A stretch of DNA of 64,000 bases, from NCBI RefSeq assembly GCF_012844345.1, contig NZ_CP051625.1:1860001-1924000 (forward strand). The letters run 5' to 3'. This DNA comes from Pseudomonas sp. gcc21. Its GTDB lineage: Bacteria > Pseudomonadota > Gammaproteobacteria > Pseudomonadales > Pseudomonadaceae. Position numbers and translations under genes: made by a program. The notes under the pieces are model-generated. The model had not been told where the DNA came from and searched no databases. It saw only the letters and a program-made list of their open reading frames with translations. Below, in pieces: positions 1 through 11,220 of this stretch; position 1 is the stretch's first letter; every line of letters starts with the position of its first letter.

Positions 1-551
1 TCAAGCAGCAGAGAGTGGCGGACCTTGTCCTGCCAATAATCGTAATGGGCGATACGCCGCAGCGACGCCTCGATACCGCCCAACACAATGGGCACGTCCT
101 TGAACGCTTCCCGGCAACGCTGACTGTATACCGCGCTGGCACGGTCCGGGCGCTTGCCCGCCTTGCCACCCGCCGTGTAGGCGTCATCCGAGCGGATTTT
201 GCGGTCCGCTGTATAGCGGTTGATCATTGAATCCATGTTGCCCGCCGCCACACCAAAGAACAGGTTAGGCTTGTCCAGTCTCATGAAATCGTTCTTGCTG
301 TGCCAGTCAGGCTGGCTGATGATGCCCACGCGAAAGCCCTGGGCCTCCAACAGACGGCCAATGATAGCCATGCCGAACGAAGGATGATCGACATAGGCGT
401 CACCTGTCACGATGATGACATCGCAGCTATCCCAGCCAAGCAGATCCATCTCCTCCCGACTCATAGGCAGGAAGGGCGCCGGACCAAAACACTCGGCCCA
501 GTACTTCGGATAATCAAAAAGCGGCGTGGCAGCCGGCATGCTGAGAGCCAT
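1..551 (-). CDS. ygiQ: YgiQ family radical SAM protein (5' part only)
   Basis: The gene runs off the left edge, so only the first 183 codons are present. The visible N-terminus reads [18 protein letters not shown] and continues with [13 protein letters not shown] and [10 protein letters not shown], which are typical of the UPF0313/YgiQ proteins, a roughly 700-residue radical SAM family with a B12-binding-like N-terminal part. The radical SAM cysteine cluster would lie beyond the edge and cannot be checked. The ATG is two bases after the dnaB stop codon and its GGAG ribosome binding site lies inside the dnaB 3' end, so the two are probably co-transcribed. The substrate of the family is not known to me. 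Confidence 0.85.
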   Translation of the reverse strand, partial: MALSMPAATPLFDYPKYWAECFGPAPFLPMSREEMDLLGWDSCDVIIVTGDAYVDHPSFGMAIIGRLLEAQGFRVGIISQPDWHSKNDFMRLDKPNLFFGVAAGNMDSMINRYTADRKIRSDDAYTAGGKAGKRPDRASAVYSQRCREAFKDVPIVLGGIEASLRRIAHYDYWQDKVRHSLLL

Positions 552-553
552 AT

Positions 554-1960
554 CTACTCCATATCCCCGTAGCCGGAATAGGAACCGGGCGCCAGGTTTT
601 CAAATCGGGTGAACTTGCCTAAAAACGCCAGGCGTGAGGTACCAATCGGGCCGTTACGTTGTTTGCCGATAATGATTTCGGCTATGCCCTTGTCCTGCGA
701 ATCCTGGTGATAAACCTCGTCGCGGTAGACAAACATGATGACATCGGCGTCCTGCTCGATCGCTCCGGACTCACGCAGATCCGAGTTGATAGGACGTTTG
801 TTGGGACGCTGCTCAAGCGAACGGTTGAGCTGGGACAGGGCTACGACCGGCGCGTTGAACTCCTTCGCCAACGCTTTCAACGAGCGGGAGATTTCCGAGA
901 TTTCGTTGGTACGGTTTTCCGAGCCGGTACCGCCTACCCGCATTAGCTGCAGGTAATCGATCATGATCAATGCGAGATCACCGTGCTCGCGCACCACACG
1001 CCGGGCCCGCGCCCGCATTTCGGTGGGCGACAGTCCGGCCGTGTCATCAATGAAAAGCTTGCGGTCATTCAACAGGTTCACCGCGGAAGTCAGCCGAGGC
1101 CAGTCCTCGTCCTCCAGCCGACCGGAACGTACCTTGGTCTGGTCGATCCGGCCCAACGAGGACAGCATACGCATGATCAGCGAATCGCCCGGCATCTCCA
1201 ACGAGAACACCAGAACCGCCTTCTCGCTGCGCAGGACGGCATTTTCGACCAAATTCATGGCGAAGGTGGTCTTACCCATAGAGGGTCGTCCGGCCACGAT
1301 GATCAAGTCCGCTGGTTGCAGGCCAGACGTCATCTCGTCCAGATCGGTAAAGCCGGTCGACAGGCCGGTGATGGCGCCATCGCTGTTGAAAAGCGTATCG
1401 ATACGATCAATCGCTTTTGTCAGCAGCGTATTCACCGACTCAGGACCACCGGTCTTGGGCCGGCTTTCGGCGATGGCGAATATTTTACGCTCAGCATCAT
1501 CCAGCACTTCAGCCGCTTGCATGCCCTTCGGATTGAACGCCGTATCGGCAATTTCCGAGCTGATGCTGATCAATTGCCTCAGCGTCGCACGCTCACGAAT
1601 GATCTGCGCATAGGCACTGATGTTGGCAGCCGAGGGCGTGTTTTTCGCCAACTGGCCAAGATAAGCCAGGCCGCCAACCTGATCCGCAAGTCCTTCGCGG
1701 TCCAGATCTTCCGCCAGGGTCACAACGTCGAATGGCTGGTTACGGGCAGCCAGCCGCACCATGGCCCGGAAAATCAGGCGATGATCATGTCGGTAAAAAT
1801 CAGTCTCGCTGACCAGTTCCGAGATCCGTTCCCACGCAGTGTTCTCGAGCATTACACCGCCCAGCACCGCCTGTTCCGCCTCTATAGAATGAGGGGGGAT
1901 CTTCAACGCAGTGGTTTGCAGGTCGAGTTCAGCGGTATCGCTATAGACAGAATCATTCAT
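554..1960 (-). CDS. dnaB: Replicative DNA helicase DnaB
   Basis: Hexameric 5'-3' helicase that unwinds DNA at the replication fork and binds primase. The protein has 468 residues, close to the usual 460-470. It has an N-terminal helical domain (about 20-125), a linker, and a RecA-like ATPase domain with Walker A GRPSMGKT at 224-231 and a Walker B strand ending MIDYLQLM. The conserved [11 protein letters not shown] segment follows. I chose the ATG at 1960 over an in-frame TTG two codons upstream. No intein or insertion is visible. It lies downstream of the S6 operon, separated from rplI by a strong hairpin, and upstream of ygiQ. Confidence 0.98.
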   Translation of the reverse strand: MNDSVYSDTAELDLQTTALKIPPHSIEAEQAVLGGVMLENTAWERISELVSETDFYRHDHRLIFRAMVRLAARNQPFDVVTLAEDLDREGLADQVGGLAYLGQLAKNTPSAANISAYAQIIRERATLRQLISISSEIADTAFNPKGMQAAEVLDDAERKIFAIAESRPKTGGPESVNTLLTKAIDRIDTLFNSDGAITGLSTGFTDLDEMTSGLQPADLIIVAGRPSMGKTTFAMNLVENAVLRSEKAVLVFSLEMPGDSLIMRMLSSLGRIDQTKVRSGRLEDEDWPRLTSAVNLLNDRKLFIDDTAGLSPTEMRARARRVVREHGDLALIMIDYLQLMRVGGTGSENRTNEISEISRSLKALAKEFNAPVVALSQLNRSLEQRPNKRPINSDLRESGAIEQDADVIMFVYRDEVYHQDSQDKGIAEIIIGKQRNGPIGTSRLAFLGKFTRFENLAPGSYSGYGDME

Positions 1961-1987
1961 GGGCAAGGGCTCAAAACGGCGAAGACA

Positions 1988-2029
1988 GAAAAGACAACAC
2001 GGCGCATGTCTGTGACATGCGCCGTGTTG
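1988..2029 (-). terminator. Intrinsic terminator after rplI
   Basis: A perfect 16-bp stem (1995-2010 with 2014-2029) closes a 3-base loop. Read on the minus strand it is followed by TCTTTTCT. It sits between rplI and dnaB and would end the rpsF-rpsR-rplI transcript. The U-tract is interrupted, so some read-through into dnaB is possible. Confidence 0.8.
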
Positions 2030-2123
2030 GTAAGTCTAACTGCAAAGCTGCGTCAGATCATCAGCGGCACAATCGGCTGCACAACGATGATGTAAAGCAG
2101 CTCGGCAGTCCGGGAAGGTCCCG

Positions 2124-2570
2124 TTAGCCGGCAACGACTTCCAGCTTGACCGTTGTTTCGACATCAGTGTGCAGGTGCACAGCGATATCAAAGGTGCCGA
2201 CGTTACGCAGCGGGCCTTCTGGCAAGCGAACTTCGCTTTTCTCGATTTCGACGCCAGCGGCGGTCACGGCATCAGCGATGTCGCGGGTACCGATAGAACC
2301 AAACAGCTTGCCTTCTTCGCCAGCGTTGGCCGTGATGGTCACGGTCAGCTCTGCCAGTTTCTCGGCGCGCGCGTCAGCTTCAGCTTTACGCTCGGCAGCG
2401 ATCTTTTCCAGTTCGGCGCGACGCGCTTCAAAGGCTTCGATGTTAGCGGCATTAGCCGGGGTTGCCTTACCGAACGGCAACAGGAAATTGCGAGCGTAAC
2501 CTGCTTTAACAGCGACCTTGTCGCCCAGATTACCCAGATTCGCGATCTTTTCGAGCAGGATAACTTCCAT
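2124..2570 (-). CDS. rplI: 50S ribosomal protein L9
   Basis: L9 binds 23S rRNA at the base of the L1 stalk and projects along the ribosome surface. The protein has 148 residues, as expected. The N-terminal domain has the L9 signature from [20 protein letters not shown], followed by a long charged connecting helix (about 40-75) and the C-terminal RNA-binding domain. The start ATG at 2570 has an AGAGGTC ribosome binding site. It is the last gene of the S6 operon. Confidence 0.98.
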   Translation of the reverse strand: MEVILLEKIANLGNLGDKVAVKAGYARNFLLPFGKATPANAANIEAFEARRAELEKIAAERKAEADARAEKLAELTVTITANAGEEGKLFGSIGTRDIADAVTAAGVEIEKSEVRLPEGPLRNVGTFDIAVHLHTDVETTVKLEVVAG

Positions 2571-2608
2571 AACGATGACCTCTTGAAATTCAACCTTGGC
2601 TGTTCAAC

Positions 2609-3487
2609 TCAATCCCCTGCCGGGCCGTCAGGCGCCTGCAGGCGGGAGCGAAAATCGAACAAGCTATCAACAAACGCTAAAAACATAATCAGGGGGTAAA
2701 CGAACTGGGCGACGAAAACGAACATCGCGTACAGCCCCACCAGCCAGACAGTACCCAGTTTCTTGATCCCAACCACACCGTGCATCAGTGCCAGACCGGC
2801 CAGCAGCAAAGGAATGCTGGCTACCGGCGCAACAATGGCCAACGCAGGCCACTGCGGTCCCAGAACGGTCAACACCAACAATGCGATGGCAACCCATGGG
2901 GACAACCGCAGCCGGTGGAACTCGTCGCGAAACCCGCCCGGATTGTACAGCCGCGCCTGCCAGGATCTGCCAATCATCAGACTGACCAATGCCATGACCG
3001 CATGTACCGCACCCATCAGCCCTGCGAGCACCGGAACCAGAAGCGCCTCGAGATGAGCCATACCAGCCTCATCAAGCGATCCGTTCATTCCCGCCAGCAT
3101 CTCGGGCAACATCTCCCGAATCTGCGCGGCGAGAGCCGCCAACGGCTCATTGAGTACCGTCTGCAGCACTACGGAAAAAAGCACCCCCAGGGGGACTGCC
3201 GCCAGCACCACCACAGCCCAGTCGTTACGTTGCCGTAACAATACCGCGAGTGATGCGCTTCCTGACATCACCAGCAAGGGAGCTAAATCACCCATTGCTG
3301 CCCATGCCAGAGCCGGCAAAATGCCCCATATCAATACAGACAGGGCGTCATTCAAACCGCGGCGCAGGATAACCAGCGCCAGGGCTGCGGCACTGAACCA
3401 GAACAGCAGCGGTATTGCGGCGGTTACAGCCACCACCAAAGTGGCCTGCTTGCTACCACGCATGATGTATTCAGCCAGACCGCGCAT
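2609..3487 (-). CDS. DUF2232-type integral membrane protein in the S6 operon
   Basis: A 292-residue hydrophobic protein with about seven or eight predicted membrane segments, beginning MRGLAEYIMRGSK and ending in a short charged tail. Its place between rpsR and rplI matches the conserved pseudomonad neighbour of S18/L9, a family resembling Bacillus YybS (DUF2232). There is no enzyme motif and the function is unknown. It is probably translated from the same mRNA as S6, S18 and L9. Confidence 0.8.
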   Translation of the reverse strand: MRGLAEYIMRGSKQATLVVAVTAAIPLLFWFSAAALALVILRRGLNDALSVLIWGILPALAWAAMGDLAPLLVMSGSASLAVLLRQRNDWAVVVLAAVPLGVLFSVVLQTVLNEPLAALAAQIREMLPEMLAGMNGSLDEAGMAHLEALLVPVLAGLMGAVHAVMALVSLMIGRSWQARLYNPGGFRDEFHRLRLSPWVAIALLVLTVLGPQWPALAIVAPVASIPLLLAGLALMHGVVGIKKLGTVWLVGLYAMFVFVAQFVYPLIMFLAFVDSLFDFRSRLQAPDGPAGD

Positions 3488-3526
3488 GCTGATTCAGTAC
3501 CCCTGATTACATGTTTTCAGCTCTGA

Positions 3527-3757
3527 TCAACGACCGTGACTGTCGGTAAACGGCAGCAGGGCGAGATAACGGGCGCGCTTGATGGCAACAGCCAACTGAC
3601 GCTGGTATCTGGCCTTGGTACCGGTTATACGGCTAGGTACGATCTTGCCGGTTTCAGTGACATAGGCCTTCAGGGTGTTGAGATCTTTGTAGTCGATCTC
3701 TTTTACGTTTTCTGCAGTGAAACGGCAGAACTTTCTACGACGGAAAAAACGTGCCAT
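3527..3757 (-). CDS. rpsR: 30S ribosomal protein S18
   Basis: S18 forms a dimer with S6 and binds the central domain of 16S rRNA on the platform of the small subunit. The protein has 76 residues with the family core [19 protein letters not shown] and a basic C-terminal half rich in Arg and Lys. A strong AGGAGA ribosome binding site precedes the ATG. It lies 42 bases downstream of rpsF, as in most gammaproteobacteria. Confidence 0.98.
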   Translation of the reverse strand: MARFFRRRKFCRFTAENVKEIDYKDLNTLKAYVTETGKIVPSRITGTKARYQRQLAVAIKRARYLALLPFTDSHGR

Positions 3758-3799
3758 GGCAGCGTCTCCTTGGAATCTGAAATTGGGACCGAAAAGAAA

Positions 3800-4258
3800 T
3801 TACTCGTCGTCACCGTCATCGGTGTCGCGGCTTTCATTATCAGCGTTACGATCGTCCGACTCGTTGTCGTCACGACGCTCACGACGCTCACCGCGATCGC
3901 CACGATCACTGCGCTCCCCACGATCACCGCCACGCGTATCTTCGGGCTTCATCATGTCGGACTGTTCGGTAACGGCCTCGTCACGACGGATAACCATGTT
4001 ACGAATCACGGCGTCGTTGTAACGGAAGTTCTCGGTCAGCTCATCCAGTGCCTTGGCGCTGCACTCAACGTTCATCAGGATGTAATGGGCTTTGTGGATC
4101 TTGTCGATTGGGTAAGCCAGTTGACGGCGGCCCCAGTCTTCCAGGCGGTGAATCTTGCCACCGTCTTCTTCGATCAGCTTGGTGTAACGCTCGACCATCG
4201 CGTTAACCTGCTCGCTCTGATCCGGATGAACCAGAAATACGATTTCGTAATGACGCAT
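3800..4258 (-). CDS. rpsF: 30S ribosomal protein S6 with extended charged tail
   Basis: S6 pairs with S18 on the 30S platform. Residues 1-100 are a standard S6 fold ([18 protein letters not shown] at the start, and the [15 protein letters not shown] segment). Residues 101-152 form a low-complexity tail: first Arg/Gly-rich ([19 protein letters not shown]), then Asp/Asn-rich, ending DDGDDE. The protein is longer than E. coli S6 because of this tail. The ATG is preceded by AAGGAGCACC, a near-perfect ribosome binding site. It is the first gene of the operon. Confidence 0.97.
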   Translation of the reverse strand: MRHYEIVFLVHPDQSEQVNAMVERYTKLIEEDGGKIHRLEDWGRRQLAYPIDKIHKAHYILMNVECSAKALDELTENFRYNDAVIRNMVIRRDEAVTEQSDMMKPEDTRGGDRGERSDRGDRGERRERRDDNESDDRNADNESRDTDDGDDE

Positions 4259-4489
4259 TGGTGCTCCTTACGGGTTGTAGCCAGCCACCCAAATGGTCTG
4301 GCAAGGAGTAGAACTCTAGTTTGGGGCGGCTATTCTAGGGAAGGCAGAGGGAAGTAGCAAGGGGAACGCAGCGGGCGGCGCGAAGCTGCAAGGAAAGCCA
4401 TACGCCGAAGGGTGTCGGGTGATACTGACCAGGCATCCTCAGAACCCGACGCCTCCCCGCAGGGAGTCTGGTCGGGCGTTGATGAACAT

Positions 4490-5239
4490 CTAGCTTGCCT
4501 GCGCTCTCTGTCGTACGGCCTCGAACAGGCAGACGCCAGCAGCGACCGAGACGTTCAGGCTGCTGACTGCACCCGCCATCGGCAGCTTGGCCAGGTAATC
4601 GCAATGTTCGCGGGTGAGGCGGCGCATGCCGCTGCCTTCAGCGCCCATGACGATCACACTGGGAACCTTCAGATCGACCTGGTACAGCAGTTGCTCGGCC
4701 TCCCCTGCAGCACCCACCACCCACAGACCACGCTGCTGCAACTGCTTCAAGGTGCGTGCAAGATTCGTCACTGCCACCAGCGGAACCGTTTCAGCCGCGC
4801 CACACGCCACCTTGCGCACGGTCGGTGACAAACTGGCTGAGCGATCTCGCGGAATGATCACGGCGTGCGCGCCCGCCGCATCGGCGCTGCGCAGACATGC
4901 ACCAAGGTTATGCGGATCGGTCACCCCGTCAAGAACGAGCAATAGCGGCACCCCTTCGAGCGCATCCAGCATGTGCCCAAGCATCTCCTCGGACCACAGC
5001 TGACTGGGGGTCACGGCCGCAATCACACCCTGGTGCACGCCGCCATCGGCCAGTTTGTCCAGCTCGTCCGACGGGACATGCTGCACAGCCACTTTCTGCT
5101 GCTGCGCAAGATCCAGCACTTCCTGCATGCGGGAATCGATCCGGCCGCGCACCAGATGCAACTGCTTAACCCGTTTTGGTGCGTGCTGCAGCATTGCGCT
5201 TACCGCATGCAGCCCATACACGTATTCCTTATCGCTCAT
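4490..5239 (-). CDS. rlmB: 23S rRNA (guanosine-2'-O-)-methyltransferase RlmB
   Basis: Methylates the 2'-O of a guanosine in the peptidyl-transferase region of 23S rRNA using SAM. The protein has 249 residues. An N-terminal RNA-binding domain (about 1-75, starting YVYGLHAVSAML) is followed by a SPOUT catalytic domain containing LLVLDGVTDPHNLGACLRSA, VMGAEGSGMRRL and SSLNVSVAAG, the three SpoU motifs. The start codon is 14 bases after the rnr stop, so rnr and rlmB form an operon. Confidence 0.97.
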   Translation of the reverse strand: MSDKEYVYGLHAVSAMLQHAPKRVKQLHLVRGRIDSRMQEVLDLAQQQKVAVQHVPSDELDKLADGGVHQGVIAAVTPSQLWSEEMLGHMLDALEGVPLLLVLDGVTDPHNLGACLRSADAAGAHAVIIPRDRSASLSPTVRKVACGAAETVPLVAVTNLARTLKQLQQRGLWVVGAAGEAEQLLYQVDLKVPSVIVMGAEGSGMRRLTREHCDYLAKLPMAGAVSSLNVSVAAGVCLFEAVRQRAQAS

Positions 5240-5253
5240 TCGCTATCTAACCT

Positions 5254-7836
5254 TTACTCTGGCCGGGCCTTGCGCTTACGCGGCGGACGCACACTCTGCG
5301 GGGCGGATGCAGGCTTGCTCTCACCCTTGCTGCGAACGGATTTACGCTCGGCCGCACGCGCGGCGCGCTTCTCCGGTGCACGTGGTGCTTTTGACTTGCC
5401 GCCCTTGTCACGGGGTTTGCCATTACTCGCAGCAGCGCCTTTAGCATCCTTCATCAGCTTGCTACGTGCTGCCCGACTCGCTTGCACATCAGCGCCGCCA
5501 ACCGTTGCCGGCTGATCCTTGGCCATTTCGAAATCGATCTTGCGGTCATCCAGGTCCACGCGGGCAACCTGTACGCGGACAGAGTCCCCGAGACGGAATG
5601 TTCTACCCGAGCGCTCCCCCGTTAGACGATGGTGCACCGCATCAAAATTGTAATAGTCGGCCGGCAGTGCAGTTATGTGCACCAGACCCTCGACATAGAA
5701 ATCGGTCAGCTCCACGAACAGACCGAAGCCAGTGACAGCGGTGACCAGCCCGTCGAAGCTATCGCCTACCCGGTCCTGCATGAACTCGCACTTGAGCCAG
5801 CTGACCACATCGCGGGTCGCCTCGTCCGCACGCCGCTCGTTCTGCGAGCACTGCTCGCCAAGTTGCTCCAATGCCTGATGGTCATAGGGATAAATCGCAG
5901 CTTTGGCCACAGCCGGCGCACCGCAGCGCTTGACCCGGTCGGTTTTCTTGCGTGAACGCACCACACTCCGGATTGCACGGTGAACCAACAGGTCGGGATA
6001 ACGGCGAATCGGCGAAGTGAAGTGCGTGTACGCCTCGTAGTTCAAACCGAAATGTCCGGCATTATTCGGGCTGTACACAGCCTGACTGAGCGACCGCAGC
6101 ATCACGGTCTGAATCAGCTGCGCATCCGGACGGCCTTGCACTTTCTGTAACACAGCACTGTAGTCTTCCGGCGTCGGATCAGCATTCTTGCGGCTCAATG
6201 TAATACCCATTGATGCCAGAAACTCGCGCAGCCGTTCAATCTTCTCGGGTTTCGGTGAATCGTGAACCCGATACAAGGAAGGTACTTCCAACTCTTGCAT
6301 AAAGCGCGCAGTGGCCACGTTAGCGCACAACATGCTCTCTTCGACTATTTTGTGCGCATCGTTACGCGTGGTTGGCCGAATCTCCGCTATCTTGCGATTC
6401 TCGCCAAAAATGATGCGCGTTTCGGTTGTTTCGAAATCGATAGCCCCACGCCCCTGCCTCGCCTTGGCCAGCGCCTTGTATAGGTCATACAGGTTTTTCA
6501 GGTGTGGCAGCACTTCAGCGTATTCCTCGCTTAGCGCCCTGCCCTCCTTGCTTCGAGGATGCTCCAGCATCGAGGAGACCTTGTTGTAGGTCAGCCGGGC
6601 ATGGGAGTGAATGACGGCTTCGTAGAATTGAAAGTCTGTCAGCTCGCCGCTCTTCGATACCGTCATCTCGCACACCATGGCGAGACGGTCGACGTTCGGC
6701 ATCAATGAACAGAGACCATTCGAGATAGCCTCCGGCAGCATGGGAATTACTTCGCTGGGGAAATACACGGAGGTACCACGTAGCTCAGCCTCCTGGTCCA
6801 GCGCCGACCCGAGCGGTACGTAGTGAGATACGTCAGCGATCGCGACGTAAAGCTTCCAGCCCCCGGAGAACAACCTCCAGCCACTAGCCTTGTACGGCTC
6901 GGCATAGATGGCGTCATCGAAGTCACGGGCATCCTCGCCGTCGATGGTTACCAGCGGCAGATGCCTGAGATCCACGCGTTTCTGCTTGTCTTTCTCGGCA
7001 ACGGTGTCGCTGAGGCTTTCTGCCTCATCCAGTACAGCCTGCGGCCACACACTCGGGATGTCGTAGCTACGCAGCGCCACTTCAACTTCAACGCCAGGCG
7101 CCATGTAATCGCCAACCACTTCGATGATCTCGCCCTGCGCCTGACGATGAATCGCCGGCCATTGGGTGATGCGCACCTCGGCGTACTGACCATGCTCCGC
7201 GCCACCATCCAGGCCCGGCGGAATCAGCACTTCCTGGTTGATCTTGGCATTATCAGCCACCACATAGCCGATGCCGTTCTCGACGTAATAACGGCCGACC
7301 AGCACTTCATGGGCGCGCTCGATGACTTCGACGATGGCACCTTCGCTACGGCCACGACGGTCAACGCCGGTAACCCGCGCAAGTGCCCGATCTCCATCGA
7401 ACACCAGACGCATCTGTGCGGGCCCAAGGAACAGGTCATCACCACCATCTTCCGGTACCAGGAAGCCAAAACCGTCGCGGTGACCCTGTACGCGGCCGCG
7501 GATCAGGTCCAGCTTGTCCACCGGCGCATACGCGCCCCGGCGCGTATAGATCAGCTGGCCATCACGCTCCATGGCGCGCAGCCGGCGGCGCAACGCCTCA
7601 ATGGCATCTTCATCGTCCAGCCCGAATTCCTGTTGCAACTGCGCGCGGGTCGCAGGCGCTCCGCGCTCTTCCAATAACTGAAGAATCAGTTCGCGGCTCG
7701 GTATCGGGTTGTCATATTTCTCGGCTTCGCGCTGTGCTGCGGGATCCTGATTGATCCAATCGGTGGGTCCGGAGCCCGAACGTGAAGCAGTGCCCGGCAA
7801 GGAAGCCGGGTCTTGGGGTTTGGTCTTTTTAGTCAT
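5254..7836 (-). CDS. rnr: Ribonuclease R
   Basis: Processive 3'-5' exoribonuclease that degrades structured RNA. The 860-residue product has an N-terminal winged-helix region (about 45-110), two cold-shock-type RNA-binding domains, the RNB catalytic domain with GEDARDFDDAIY at about 299-310 (the metal-binding Asp cluster), an S1 domain near 640-725, and a long Lys/Arg/Ala-rich tail of roughly 80 residues. The tail resembles the basic C-terminus that helps E. coli RNase R unwind duplexes. I prefer the ATG at 7836 (AGG six bases upstream) to the GTG at 7842. Confidence 0.97.
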   Translation of the reverse strand: MTKKTKPQDPASLPGTASRSGSGPTDWINQDPAAQREAEKYDNPIPSRELILQLLEERGAPATRAQLQQEFGLDDEDAIEALRRRLRAMERDGQLIYTRRGAYAPVDKLDLIRGRVQGHRDGFGFLVPEDGGDDLFLGPAQMRLVFDGDRALARVTGVDRRGRSEGAIVEVIERAHEVLVGRYYVENGIGYVVADNAKINQEVLIPPGLDGGAEHGQYAEVRITQWPAIHRQAQGEIIEVVGDYMAPGVEVEVALRSYDIPSVWPQAVLDEAESLSDTVAEKDKQKRVDLRHLPLVTIDGEDARDFDDAIYAEPYKASGWRLFSGGWKLYVAIADVSHYVPLGSALDQEAELRGTSVYFPSEVIPMLPEAISNGLCSLMPNVDRLAMVCEMTVSKSGELTDFQFYEAVIHSHARLTYNKVSSMLEHPRSKEGRALSEEYAEVLPHLKNLYDLYKALAKARQGRGAIDFETTETRIIFGENRKIAEIRPTTRNDAHKIVEESMLCANVATARFMQELEVPSLYRVHDSPKPEKIERLREFLASMGITLSRKNADPTPEDYSAVLQKVQGRPDAQLIQTVMLRSLSQAVYSPNNAGHFGLNYEAYTHFTSPIRRYPDLLVHRAIRSVVRSRKKTDRVKRCGAPAVAKAAIYPYDHQALEQLGEQCSQNERRADEATRDVVSWLKCEFMQDRVGDSFDGLVTAVTGFGLFVELTDFYVEGLVHITALPADYYNFDAVHHRLTGERSGRTFRLGDSVRVQVARVDLDDRKIDFEMAKDQPATVGGADVQASRAARSKLMKDAKGAAASNGKPRDKGGKSKAPRAPEKRAARAAERKSVRSKGESKPASAPQSVRPPRKRKARPE

Positions 7837-7912
7837 AGGCACCTATTGAACCGCGAATCGGCTTCACATGCACCTGTTTCCGTCGATCTACAATTATTTT
7901 TGCAAACAGGGG

Positions 7913-7941
7913 TTTACAGACCATTCAAGGCTTCGTATTAT
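7913..7941 (+). promoter_or_regulatory. Sigma-70 promoter of tRNA-Leu
   Basis: TTTACA at 7913-7918, a 17-base spacer, and TATTAT at 7936-7941. It is followed by a GC-rich discriminator (tcgcgcc), typical of stringently controlled stable-RNA promoters. It points towards tRNA-Leu and would leave a leader of about 65 bases before the mature 5' end. Confidence 0.7.
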
Positions 7942-8014
7942 TCGCGCCGTCAACACGACAACGGCTGGCAAGAACGAACCCAAGGTTCAGCTTAGCATTC
8001 GATGTCGATGATGC

Positions 8015-8101
8015 GCCCAGGTGGTGAAATTGGTAGACACGCTAGCTTCAGGTGCTAGTGGCCGCAAGGCCGTGGAAGTTCGAGTCTTCTCCTGGGCACC
8101 A
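8015..8101 (+). tRNA. tRNA-Leu (anticodon CAG)
   Basis: The 7-bp acceptor stem GCCCAGG/CCTGGGC is followed by an encoded ACCA end. The anticodon stem CTAGC/GCTAG encloses loop TTCAGGT, giving anticodon CAG at 8049-8051. The long class II variable arm (GGCCGCAAGGCC) is characteristic of tRNA-Leu, and the T-arm is GTTCGAGTC. It reads CUG codons. It lies divergent from rnr and convergent with purA, as in P. aeruginosa. Confidence 0.98.
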
Positions 8102-8105
8102 ATTT

Positions 8106-8133
8106 AAAAAACCGGACAATGTCCGGTTTTTTT
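8106..8133 (+). terminator. Intrinsic terminator of tRNA-Leu
   Basis: Stem AAAAAACCGGAC / GTCCGGTTTTTT with loop AAT starts five bases after the tRNA CCA and ends in a run of T. A textbook factor-independent terminator. Confidence 0.92.
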
Positions 8134-8245
8134 ATGCCTGCTATTTGCTGCCGGCACCTAAGATCCGTGCGCATAGGCCGGGTCCGGATTCAACGCCTGC
8201 AATCAGCTCCCTCGCTTCCCCGCATACAACCATCACGCTCATAAA

Positions 8246-8273
8246 CGAAAAAGCCCGCATTTGTGCGGGCTTT
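8246..8273 (-). terminator. Intrinsic terminator of purA
   Basis: A 10-bp stem, AAAGCCCGCA (8250-8259) with TGCGGGCTTT (8264-8273), and loop TTTG. Read on the minus strand it ends in a T-run. It lies about 50 bases downstream of the purA stop. Confidence 0.85.
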
Positions 8274-8325
8274 CCGTAAATCCATTCAGACGCTCGATCC
8301 GAACCGGGACGCTATCGTCCTCAAC

Positions 8326-10849
<2,524 letters not shown>

Positions 10850-10890
10850 TTTCACAACCTTATTACTTTCGCAGTGGACGCCGGTACGTG

Positions 10891-11085
10891 CTAGCGAAGC
10901 AGGTACAGACATGCGGTTCCGATCAACATGCTCACCAGACCTGCAATCCTGACCTGGCGACCAGTAAGCTGGGCGAGACTGACCAGCAGCTGTTTCCAGC
11001 GCGCCGGCGCCAGAAAGGGCATCATGCCTTCAACAATGAGCATCGAACACACTGCTGTCGCAAAGCCTAGCAACAAACCCTGCAT
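10891..11085 (-). CDS. Small DUF2065 (YjeT-like) membrane protein
   Basis: A 64-residue protein with two hydrophobic segments (about 3-22 and 45-62) separated by a short basic loop (PARWKQLL). The length, layout and position between hflC and purA/hisZ match the DUF2065/YjeT family. Its function is unknown. Probably an inner-membrane protein transcribed with hisZ-purA. Confidence 0.85.
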   Translation of the reverse strand: MQGLLLGFATAVCSMLIVEGMMPFLAPARWKQLLVSLAQLTGRQVRIAGLVSMLIGTACLYLLR

Positions 11086-11132
11086 CCTTGATGACCGGCC
11101 TTTTCAGACCACAACCAGCAGAGCGCTGGTCA

Positions 11133-11156
11133 CAAAAAAGCCGGGCTGGCCCGGCT
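11133..11156 (-). terminator. Intrinsic terminator after hflC
   Basis: A GC-rich stem AGCCGGG (11139-11145) with CCCGGCT (11150-11156), followed on the minus strand by six T. It lies about 65 bases past the hflC stop, behind a second hairpin at 11181-11212. Confidence 0.85.
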
Positions 11157-11180
11157 GCGCGATTGTAGCATGTTTTTAGC

Positions 11181-11212
11181 CGGCCACACTCGCAACATAG
11201 CGAGTGTGGCCG
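11181..11212 (-). other. Strong 13-bp hairpin directly after hflC
   Basis: A perfect stem of 13 bp (11181-11193 with 11200-11212) around a 6-base loop begins eight bases after the hflC stop codon. It has no U-tract, so it looks like a 3'-end stabilising structure or a first pause hairpin in front of the true terminator. Confidence 0.6.
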
Positions 11213-11220
11213 GGCCTGCA

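Noticed and set aside
983..2095. Long plus-strand reading frame (370 codons) opposite dnaB
   Set aside because: It lies entirely antisense to dnaB and its terminator, has no recognisable domain, and is explained by codon bias of a GC-rich gene on the other strand.
3536..4357. Plus-strand frame of 273 codons opposite rpsR and rpsF
   Set aside because: It is hydrophobic and repetitive only because it mirrors the charged repeats of the S6 tail. The opposite-strand ribosomal genes are certain.
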